In this document: positions 1 to 6,654 of the stretch, piece after piece
Layout: every line of letters starts with the position of its first letter
Position numbering within the stretch: position 1 is the first letter of the stretch
Origin: Hydrogenophaga sp.
GTDB taxonomy: Bacteria; Pseudomonadota; Gammaproteobacteria; Burkholderiales; Burkholderiaceae_C
Direction: 5' to 3'
Length of the DNA stretch: 6,654 bases
NCBI GenBank assembly: GCA_011390855.1
Contig: JAABRN010000016.1
Coordinates: 1-6,654 of the forward strand
Program-made: the position numbers and the translations under genes
The notes under the pieces: generated by a model
What the model was told of the DNA's origin: nothing
The model's database searches: none
Seen by the model: the letters and a program-made list of their open reading frames with translations, nothing else

Positions 1-1
1 G

Positions 2-796
2 TCGCTGGAGCAGGTGGCCCAGCTCACCACCGGTTTCTCGGGTGCAGACCTTGCCAACCTGTGCAACGAGGCGGCGCTCGCCGCCACGCGTCGCGGCGCG
101 CAGGACGTGTCGCTGCAGGACTTCACCACCGCTGTCGAGCGCATCGTGGCCGGCCTGGAGAAAAAGAACCGGGTGCTCAATCCGCACGAGCGCGAGGTGG
201 TGGCCTTCCACGAGATGGGCCATGCGCTGGTGGCGATGGCGCTGCCGGGCACCGACACCGTGCACAAGGTCTCGATCATCCCGCGTGGCATCGGCGCGCT
301 GGGCTACACCATCCAGCGTCCGACCGAAGACCGGTTTCTCCTGTCTCAGCAGGAGCTGGAAAACAAGGTCACCGTGCTGATGGGTGGCCGGGCGGCCGAG
401 CGGCTGGTGTTCGACCAGCTGTCCACCGGCGCCGCAGACGACCTGGCCAAGGCCACCAACATCGCCCACGACATGGCTGCGCGCTACGGCATGGTCGAGT
501 CAATCGGCTACGTGTCGCACGAATCCCAGCGCCAGCCTTTCCTCGATGTGCCCGGCCTGGTGCAGAGCGGCTGGCAAACCGGGCCGGACACCCAGCAACG
601 CATCGACGAGGCGGTGCGAAACATCGTGATGCAGGCATTCGAGCGGGCCACCGAACTCCTGCAGACGCGCAGGGACCTGCTGGACCGCTGCGCACACGAG
701 TTGCTGACGCACGAAACGCTGGATGCGGAAGCGCTGCGCACCTTGACCGGGCTCCCTGCTACTCAGGCGTCAGCGCCTGCTGCGAACCCATCGTGA
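2..796 (+). CDS. ftsH: FtsH-family ATP-dependent zinc metalloprotease, C-terminal part (5' end outside window)
   Basis: The frame is open from the left edge, so the true start lies outside; the GTG at 14 is internal. FtsH proteins are membrane-anchored hexameric AAA+ proteases that unfold and degrade membrane and regulatory proteins. Visible are the end of the AAA+ module (FSGADLANLCNEAAL, the helical lid) and then the M41 peptidase domain. The zinc motif is HEMGH at 209-223, where most FtsH proteins have HEAGH. The likely third zinc ligand is the second Asp of TGAADDLAKAT (codon 440-442). GRAAER and the ARYGM segment are also typical of the family. The end is a short Ala/Pro-rich tail without the long C-terminal extension of some FtsH proteins. 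The Met in the active-site motif suggests a divergent paralog rather than the housekeeping copy, but this is inference. The sampled line 61-120 is about 77% GC, native-looking. The next gene is convergent, so this gene ends its transcript here. Confidence 0.93.
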   Translation, partial: SLEQVAQLTTGFSGADLANLCNEAALAATRRGAQDVSLQDFTTAVERIVAGLEKKNRVLNPHEREVVAFHEMGHALVAMALPGTDTVHKVSIIPRGIGALGYTIQRPTEDRFLLSQQELENKVTVLMGGRAAERLVFDQLSTGAADDLAKATNIAHDMAARYGMVESIGYVSHESQRQPFLDVPGLVQSGWQTGPDTQQRIDEAVRNIVMQAFERATELLQTRRDLLDRCAHELLTHETLDAEALRTLTGLPATQASAPAANPS

Positions 797-914
797 GCGC
801 AATCCGGTAGCGGGGCAGCCGAACGCTCAGTGTCGGCTCTAGGCCTGAGGCAACGGTGAGGTGCTTGGTGGTGGACGGGGCCTTCTTGGGCAACCTTTAC
901 TGGAAGCATGGGGG

Positions 915-940
915 CCACCGCCAAGGGAACTTGGCGGTGG
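915..940. repeat. Perfect 11-bp inverted repeat (stem-loop) between ftsH and the histone-like gene
   Basis: CCACCGCCAAG (915-925) and its exact reverse complement CTTGGCGGTGG (930-940) are separated by GGAA, giving a very stable hairpin on either strand. It lies between two convergent genes, where a shared bidirectional terminator would be expected. However, no run of T follows on either strand, so an intrinsic terminator is not demonstrated. It could instead stabilise a 3' end or be a protein-binding palindrome. The rest of 797-1029 shows only weaker small inverted repeats (817-838 and 1017-1029) and no recognisable gene. Confidence 0.6.
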
Positions 941-1029
941 AACCTCCCTTCACCGTGCGGGCTACAACGGCAGAAGGAGGCTTCCCAGGCTTCAGGCCGA
1001 GCCAAGGCACCAACCAGACGGTACCCGTC

Positions 1030-1506
1030 TTACTTGCCGGCCTTATTGGCTACGGACTTCTTGGCCGTCGCCTTTTTAGCGACGGGCTTTTTGGCAGTGG
1101 CTTTCTTGGCAACAGGCTTCTTGGCAGCGGGCTTCACAGCGGCCTTCTTCGGCGCAGCAGTCTTGGTCTTTGCGGAAACGGCCTTCTTCATCGCAGCAGC
1201 TTCCTTCTCGATCGCCTTTTGCAGCGCCTTGGCTTTGCGCTCAGCGCCAGCCTGCAGAGAAGCCAGTCGCTTGCTGGTGCTGCGCTTGGTGGCTTCGAGC
1301 TTCTTCTCGGCGGCCTTGACCGACTTCTCGGCGGACGCACCCGCCTTGGACAGCTCTGCTTTGGCCTTCGCGAGCTGCTTCTCGGCAGACTTCACAAGGC
1401 CACTGATCTTGTGCGACACGGCGGTGCCCACTTCCTTGACAGCGGAGCTCAGGTTTGCGCCAGCGGTTGCGAGTTCAGACTTTTTGGTGGTCTTGCGGGT
1501 TGCCAT
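1030..1506 (-). CDS. Histone H1-like lysine/alanine-rich DNA-binding protein
   Basis: A 158-residue, strongly basic protein of low complexity, made mostly of Lys, Ala, Ser, Thr and Val. Bacterial proteins of this kind (HctB, the Bordetella H1 homolog, the AlgP tail) bind DNA non-specifically through their charged tails and condense or organise the nucleoid. The N-terminal ~110 residues are rich in Lys/Glu/Ala and look like a long charged helix (residues ~38-105). From ~residue 111 acidic residues vanish and the chain becomes Ala-Lys-Pro-Val repeats. The chosen start, ATG at 1506, begins MATRKTTKK and has AAGGA five bases upstream; an in-frame ATG at 1557 would add 17 uncharacteristic residues and overlap the -10 box. 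The gene is monocistronic and has its own promoter. An overlapping plus-strand open frame rich in Leu/Phe/Ala is only its mirror image. The class assignment is confident; the precise cellular role is not known from sequence. Confidence 0.88.
   Translation of the reverse strand: MATRKTTKKSELATAGANLSSAVKEVGTAVSHKISGLVKSAEKQLAKAKAELSKAGASAEKSVKAAEKKLEATKRSTSKRLASLQAGAERKAKALQKAIEKEAAAMKKAVSAKTKTAAPKKAAVKPAAKKPVAKKATAKKPVAKKATAKKSVANKAGK
1033..1122 (-). repeat. Three tandem 30-bp units encoding KKPVAKKATA-type decapeptides
   Basis: Residues 129-138 and 139-148 of the histone-like protein are identical decapeptides (KKPVAKKATA). Residues 149-158 are a degenerate third copy (KKSVANKAGK) that ends the protein. 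At DNA level this is an imperfect 30-bp period in the last 90 coding bases. Such arrays in H1-like tails commonly vary in copy number between strains by slippage or recombination; that variability is general knowledge and is not shown here. Confidence 0.85.
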
Positions 1507-1556
1507 GTTCTTCCTTTGAATGTGAACGGTTGACTGCGAAAAATGCAGTGCTCCCA

Positions 1557-1585
1557 AATCTACGCTGAGTATGAGCTTATGTCAG
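1557..1585 (-). promoter_or_regulatory. Sigma70-type promoter of the histone-like gene
   Basis: Reading the minus strand, CTGACA (1580-1585, five of six matches to the -35 consensus) is followed after exactly 17 bases by TAGATT (1557-1562, four of six to the -10 consensus). Transcription would begin near 1550, giving a leader of about 44 bases. The leader contains a small hairpin (ACTGC/GCAGT, 1533-1549) before the AAGGA ribosome binding site. No operator was recognised. Confidence 0.55.
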
Positions 1586-1829
1586 TTTGAAAAGCGCGCT
1601 TCTGCTGCATGCTCACAACACATGGCGCATCTTGCAGGCACGAACGGATGCCAGGCCGCCTTTGTGATTCATGTCGACCAAGGCACGAGCGGTATCTGAA
1701 GCCAGTGAAGTGACGCTCAATTGGAGCGCGCGACGCGGGTTTGCGACCACGCTGCATGGCAGTGATCTGTTGTGTTTGGAACTGGCACCATGCCGGCCAC
1801 AGTCGCACATCAGATGGGCGCCAGACGCT
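1586..1829. other. Intergenic stretch with no recognised gene
   Basis: Between the histone-like gene's promoter and the thiC remnant I see no convincing coding sequence, RNA gene or long repeat. Open frames cross it on both strands, but none gives a recognisable protein and none has a persuasive start. The last ~25 bases before 1830 contain a short stretch faintly like the thiC start (ATGGGCGCC against ATGAACGCC), so the remnant may begin slightly earlier than annotated. No TPP-riboswitch signature is present here, unlike in front of the intact thiC. Confidence 0.5.
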
Positions 1830-2271
1830 GATGAGCGCGCTGGAGGCTGTGAGCCCTTCCCTGCCTCGCGCCAGGTGCATATGGCGGGCTCGCTGCCCGG
1901 CGCGAACGCGCCCATGCGCGAACTCTTGCTCACCAACGGCAAGCGCGTCCAGGTGTACGACACTTCGGGCCCCTACAGCGACCCGGCCGCCCACATCGAC
2001 ATCCGCTGCGGCCTGCCAGACCTGCGCGGTCCCTGGCTGGACGCGCACGGCGACACCGAAAGCGACGAAGGCCGGCAGCACGCCGCGCTGGACGATGGCG
2101 TGAAGAACGAGGCCGAGCAGAACAACACCACCATCGAGCGCATCCAGGCGCTGCGCGCCGAAGCGGCGGGCCTGCAGCGCACGAAGCCAGATGAACTTGA
2201 CTCAGATGCACCACGCGCGCAAAGGCACCACAAGCTCCAAGATGGAATAAGTGGCGTTCATTGAAATCGAG
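1830..2271 (+). pseudogene. thiC: thiC remnant: broken copy of the 5' part of the downstream thiC gene
   Basis: Bases 1851-2183 align without gaps to 5391-5723 of the intact thiC (constant offset 3540). I counted 23 mismatches in 333 bases, about 93% identity, and the same reading frame is kept (starting EPFPASR, including [16 protein letters not shown]). After 2183 a 14-base deletion relative to thiC shifts the frame. Homology then resumes in the new frame as MNLTQMHHARKG, against [12 protein letters not shown] in thiC, and meets a TAA at 2248-2250 where thiC has a Tyr codon (TAC). Similarity fades by about 2271. Upstream, ADERAGGCEPFP against [12 protein letters not shown] indicates homology back to about 1830. 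At least 14 residues differ, including R to C and Y to D, as expected for relaxed selection. The frame remains open to 2264, so a short hybrid peptide could be made, but the catalytic barrel and cluster domain are absent and no ThiC activity is possible. Confidence 0.9.
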
Positions 2272-2342
2272 GCCACTGTGGCTCTCTTGCACACCGACGC
2301 GGTCCTATCGCCGAAGAACCAAACCTCACAAAATCATGGCGC

Positions 2343-2371
2343 TGGATCGATGGACCTTTTCGACCTATGAT
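2343..2371 (+). promoter_or_regulatory. Candidate promoter of the hydrogenase gene
   Basis: TATGAT at 2366-2371 matches five of six bases of the -10 consensus. The hexamer 17 bases upstream, TGGATC (2343-2348), matches only three of six of the -35 consensus, so an activator may be needed. Transcription would start near 2378, only about nine bases before the ATG at 2387, which would favour translation from the ATG at 2444. A run of seven T follows the -10 box. I found no convincing FNR box (TTGAT-N4-ATCAA) or sigma54 element (TGGCAC-N5-TTGC), although oxygen control would be expected for such an enzyme. Confidence 0.35.
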
Positions 2372-2386
2372 TTTTTTGTGGTGTGA

Positions 2387-4516
2387 ATGGATAGTCATTT
2401 CCAGACCACGCTACCGACATCACCCCTTCATTCCCAGCACACCATGATTAATCTCACTGTGAACGGACGGCCCATCGAAGTCAATGATGGGGCGACTTTG
2501 CTCGACGCCGCCAGCAAGGCCGGCGTCCACGTGCCAACTCTTTGCCACCACCCCCGACTGCTGGCCCGTGCCGTGTGTCGCATGTGTCTGGTCGAAGTCG
2601 AGGGTGAGACGCGCCCACAACCGGCATGCGCCACTCCGGCAAGGGAAGCCAATCGTGTCACGACCGACTCTACGGCACTGCACAACTTTCGCATTGCCAA
2701 CATGCAGTGGCTGCTGGCGCGACATCCGAACGACTGCATGCGATGTGAAGTGAACGGTTCCTGCAGGTTACAGGGTCTCGCCAGCGACTATCAGGTGGAA
2801 GATGTGTGGGAGGCTGTTCCAAGAGGTTCTCCCGAACATCCCGAACACCGCCTGACGGATCACACATCACCGAGCATCTGGCGCGATTTGTCGAAATGCG
2901 TCGAGTGCGGATTGTGTGCTCGGGTCTGTGGCGAAGAAGGGCAACACCAGTACGCGATTGGATTCGCGGAGCGTGGATCGGACCGCCTACCCGTCACCGT
3001 TTTTGACCAGTCGCTGGCCGAGACCAACTGCATCTCCTGCGGTCAGTGCACGCTGGTGTGCCCGGTCGGTGCCTTGATCGAAGCACCTGACTGGCACGCC
3101 GTTCTGCATACCCTCGATTCACACAGGCGGGTTTCTGCAGTCCAGGTCGCTCCGGCAACACGCGTGGCCATCAGCGAGGAATTCGGCATGCAACCTGGCA
3201 CCGTGAGCACAGGCCGAATGATCAACGCCTTAAGGCAACTGGGCTTTGACTATGTCTTCGACACCAACTTTGCGGCCGATCTGACGATCATGGAGGAAGG
3301 CACAGAGTTGCTGACACGGCTGAAGGAGCGGCGGGGGCTGCCACTCTTCACGTCCTGCTGCCCGGGATGGGTGAACTGGGTCGAAATCAACCGGCCGGAA
3401 CTGCTACCACACCTGAGCACGACAAAATCGCCACAGCAAATGCACGGCGCCCTCACCAAACGTGGCATCTTCGCGAGCGCACTGGGTGCCGAATTCGCGA
3501 GCGGCGAGGCGGAGCCCTATGTGGTCAGCGTCATGCCTTGCACGGCCAAAAAGGACGAAGCTCGGCGGCCCGGCATGTCCGGCGACGTGGACCACGTGCT
3601 GACGACGCGCGAACTGGCCAGAATGATCAGGGCACGCAACATCGCCTTTGGCGCATTGCCGGACGACGGCGCATTTGACAGCCCACTCGGCGAAAGCACG
3701 GGCGCCGGACAGATCTTCGGGGCTTCTGGTGGGGTCATGGAGGCGATGGTGCGCACCGCAGCACATTTCCTTGGCGAGGAAAACTCGCTGCCACTGGAAT
3801 GGCATCAACTGCGGGGAGTGGACAAAGTGACAAAGACGGCCGAGGTTCCCGGGCTGGGCAAGGTCGCCATCTGCAACGGCATTGCCGCTGTTCAAGAACT
3901 GCTGGAGTCGGAAAGCTGGCGGCAGGAGTTCGTCGCCATCGAGGTCATGGCCTGTGTTGGTGGCTGCCTAGGTGGTGGAGGTGAACCGAAATCGATGGAT
4001 CCGCTGATCCTTGAAAAGCGCATGCGAGCCATTTATGGCATCGACAAACAGGCGCCAAAACGACGCTCATATGAGAATGAGGATGTGCAGAAGCTGTATT
4101 CGACGCAGCTTAAGAGCCCCAATTCCGCGCAGGCACATGCCATGCTGCACACCAGCTTTGCCGCCCGAAAATCCAAACGATCACTTCTGATGCGGTTCCT
4201 CGATTTCGTGGACAGGCGCGACGGCCTTGGCGCCGCCAGACTGGTTCATCCAGATGTATCTTGGTCGACAGCCTCGCCATTTGGTGACATTCATGGCGCC
4301 GCGAACATCGAAACCTTCATAGCCACCCGCTTGCCACCGAGAAAACAGGGCCCAGCCTATGCAAGACACCGGATGTTGTCCCCCGCCGATGTCGACGATC
4401 TCGCTGTCGTCACGCCCCTGGGTGAGCAATGCAGCTTCCGCGTCGAAACCGACACGCTGGTCGAAGAAGGTCAATCCAGAATGGTGATCCGAAAGCTCGT
4501 GCGGCGAGTTCCATGA
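2387..4516 (+). CDS. hydA: [FeFe]-hydrogenase, four-cluster M3-type, with C-terminal NTF2-like extension
   Basis: Catalyses reversible 2H+ + 2e- = H2, normally in the cytoplasm with ferredoxin or a similar carrier. Residues are numbered from the ATG at 2387. A 2Fe-2S ferredoxin domain (~20-95) has C53, C64, C67 and C81. A His-ligated 4Fe-4S site has H113, C117, C120 and C126. Two 4Fe-4S sites follow (C171/174/177/181 and C215/218/221/225). The H-cluster domain has all three signatures: TSCCPGW (322-328), MPCTAKKDE (383-391) and EVMACVGGC (519-527), with ligands C325, C385, C523 and C527. The proton path known from Clostridium CpI is complete (C324, E304, E307, S344). The small-subunit-like segment SYENEDVQKLY to about residue 594 is also present. 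Residues ~596-709 are extra to this family and look NTF2/SnoaL-like. The start is uncertain: the longest frame is shown, but family homology begins at Met20 (ATG 2444), and neither start has a strong ribosome binding site. Sampled GC (58-60%) is below that of neighbouring genes, suggesting transfer. HydE/F/G maturases, which this enzyme requires, are not in the window. Confidence 0.96.
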   Translation: MDSHFQTTLPTSPLHSQHTMINLTVNGRPIEVNDGATLLDAASKAGVHVPTLCHHPRLLARAVCRMCLVEVEGETRPQPACATPAREANRVTTDSTALHNFRIANMQWLLARHPNDCMRCEVNGSCRLQGLASDYQVEDVWEAVPRGSPEHPEHRLTDHTSPSIWRDLSKCVECGLCARVCGEEGQHQYAIGFAERGSDRLPVTVFDQSLAETNCISCGQCTLVCPVGALIEAPDWHAVLHTLDSHRRVSAVQVAPATRVAISEEFGMQPGTVSTGRMINALRQLGFDYVFDTNFAADLTIMEEGTELLTRLKERRGLPLFTSCCPGWVNWVEINRPELLPHLSTTKSPQQMHGALTKRGIFASALGAEFASGEAEPYVVSVMPCTAKKDEARRPGMSGDVDHVLTTRELARMIRARNIAFGALPDDGAFDSPLGESTGAGQIFGASGGVMEAMVRTAAHFLGEENSLPLEWHQLRGVDKVTKTAEVPGLGKVAICNGIAAVQELLESESWRQEFVAIEVMACVGGCLGGGGEPKSMDPLILEKRMRAIYGIDKQAPKRRSYENEDVQKLYSTQLKSPNSAQAHAMLHTSFAARKSKRSLLMRFLDFVDRRDGLGAARLVHPDVSWSTASPFGDIHGAANIETFIATRLPPRKQGPAYARHRMLSPADVDDLAVVTPLGEQCSFRVETDTLVEEGQSRMVIRKLVRRVP

Positions 4517-4917
4517 TCGATGCCACGTGCCCGTCGACTTTGCTGGTTGCCGAATCCGGCTCTCAGGACAGCTCCGTATTCGCTCACACGGCAGGGTGAT
4601 GCTCGGGTGCTCGAGACGATGGTCTGGGACCGTTAGCCATCACTGGATCCCGGATCACGTTTCAAAGAGACACGGCGTGGAACCTGGCCAGACCTGAACC
4701 CATTCTGCTGCCCGCAATGCGACGCGCATGCCGGTTCACCCAACCCACGAACGTGGATGCACCGATTCGCAGTTGCCCGCCCCTGGTCCTGGAGATTCGG
4801 CAGCTGCAGCCGACCGCTTGCGTGATCGCGCAAGTGCGGGATGCAAAAATCAGCTTTGACCTTCGAGTCGATCACCTTTCTGGCGAGCGCACTGCAAGGC
4901 CGATCGCGCAGCCTTCC

Positions 4918-4939
4918 CGGGCCAGAAGGTCATGGCCCG
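4918..4939 (+). terminator. Weak candidate terminator hairpin
   Basis: CGGGCCA (4918-4924) and TGGCCCG (4933-4939) form a perfect 7-bp GC-rich stem with an 8-base loop. T-rich sequence (CATTTCTTTT) begins only about 17 bases after the stem, too far for a classical intrinsic terminator. The hairpin lies 400 bases after the hydrogenase stop, so it may end that transcript or be incidental. Confidence 0.25.
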
Positions 4940-5064
4940 CGATTGGTGATCTCTCATTTCTTTTGATGGAAAGACTGCAGGCTACCCAGTTGATCACCCC
5001 CGACCTCGCGCACCAATACCTCCCCGCAGCACACGGGCAATGGCGCGAATGCCGATCTCTCGAC

Positions 5065-5070
5065 TACACT
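5065..5070 (+). promoter_or_regulatory. Candidate -10 box of the thiC transcript
   Basis: TACACT matches four of six bases of the -10 consensus. It would start transcription about seven bases downstream, at ~5077, exactly where the riboswitch's first helix begins. No good -35 hexamer is present 16-18 bases upstream, so this rests mainly on position. Confidence 0.3.
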
Positions 5071-5077
5071 GCCGCCT

Positions 5078-6654
<1,577 letters not shown>

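Larger units (their letters stand above)
4517..5077. other. 561-base stretch without a convincing gene
   Basis: No protein family is recognisable here. An ATG overlaps the hydrogenase stop (ATGA at 4513-4516) and opens a 28-codon frame to the TGA at 4599. The same frame is open again from 4600 to 5211, but it runs through the TPP riboswitch, so at least its end is not coding. Codon usage looks mixed and no motif is conserved to my eye. Open frames on the minus strand (such as 4633-4875) are likewise unrecognised. The stretch may be decayed sequence left between the hydrogenase insertion and the original thiC regulatory region. It also holds a hairpin (4918-4939) and a candidate thiC -10 box, listed separately. 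Confidence 0.5.

Noticed and set aside
764..779. CAGGCG/CGCCTG hairpin at the end of the FtsH gene
   Set aside because: It lies inside the coding sequence, encoding the Ala/Ser-rich tail, and no T-run follows; probably a by-product of GC-rich codons.
817..838. AGCCGA/TCGGCT hairpin just after the FtsH stop as a terminator
   Set aside because: A six-pair stem with a 10-base loop and no following T-run; too weak to call a terminator.
1017..1029. GACGG/CCGTC palindrome just after the histone-like stop as its terminator
   Set aside because: Only five pairs with a 3-base loop, and no U-tract on the minus strand afterwards.
856..1533. Plus-strand open frames of about 200-225 codons rich in Leu, Phe, Gly and Ala that resemble a membrane protein
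   Set aside because: They are the complement of the lysine/alanine-rich histone-like gene; AAG and GCC codons read in reverse give Leu/Phe/Gly/Ala. The minus-strand gene has a promoter, a ribosome binding site and a known family character.
1671..2264. 197-codon open frame as a functional thiC-like gene
   Set aside because: Only its middle matches ThiC. The first third is unrelated upstream sequence, a 14-base deletion shifts the frame after 2183, and the true frame then meets a stop at 2248; it is a remnant.
4621..4694. 7-bp inverted repeat GGTCTGG/CCAGACC separated by about 60 bases, possible mobile-element end
   Set aside because: Too short and too far apart to stand out from chance; no transposase lies between the arms and no target-site duplication was seen.
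4633..4875. 80-codon minus-strand open frame after the hydrogenase
   Set aside because: No family is recognised and the start lacks a convincing Shine-Dalgarno sequence; this length is common by chance at this GC content.

Overview
The window looks like a chromosomal segment of a GC-rich betaproteobacterium, probably order Burkholderiales (a Comamonadaceae-like organism is my inference). The basis is the style of the ThiC and FtsH proteins, a lysine/alanine-rich histone H1-like protein, and a TPP riboswitch in front of thiC. No rRNA, tRNA, CRISPR array or recognisable transposase was found.

Layout, left to right. (1) 2-796, plus strand: the C-terminal end of an FtsH-family AAA+ zinc protease, cut by the window edge. 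(2) 797-1029: short non-coding stretch with a perfect 11-bp inverted repeat. (3) 1030-1506, minus strand: histone H1-like protein with a good promoter (1557-1585) and tandem decapeptide repeats at its C-terminus. (4) About 1830-2271, plus strand: a broken copy of the 5' part of thiC, about 93% identical over 333 ungapped bases to the intact gene further right. (5) 2387-4516, plus strand: a complete [FeFe]-hydrogenase with four N-terminal Fe-S cluster sites, a fully conserved H-cluster domain and an extra C-terminal domain that looks NTF2/SnoaL-like. (6) 4517-5077: non-coding or decayed sequence. (7) 5078-5336: a TPP riboswitch followed by a long leader whose last hairpin would bury the thiC ribosome binding site. 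(8) 5340 to the right edge: thiC, intact as far as it is visible (438 codons).

How it fits together. The hydrogenase lies between a dead thiC fragment and the live thiC gene, and its sampled base composition is lower in GC than the flanking genes. The simplest reading is that it was acquired by an insertion or recombination event that duplicated the 5' end of thiC. No hydrogenase maturase (HydE, HydF, HydG) or electron-transfer partner gene is visible here, so the hydrogenase stands alone in this window. The most novel element is the C-terminal NTF2-like extension on an otherwise canonical catalytic [FeFe]-hydrogenase. The leader of thiC also supports a specific two-state model for translational control by thiamine pyrophosphate.
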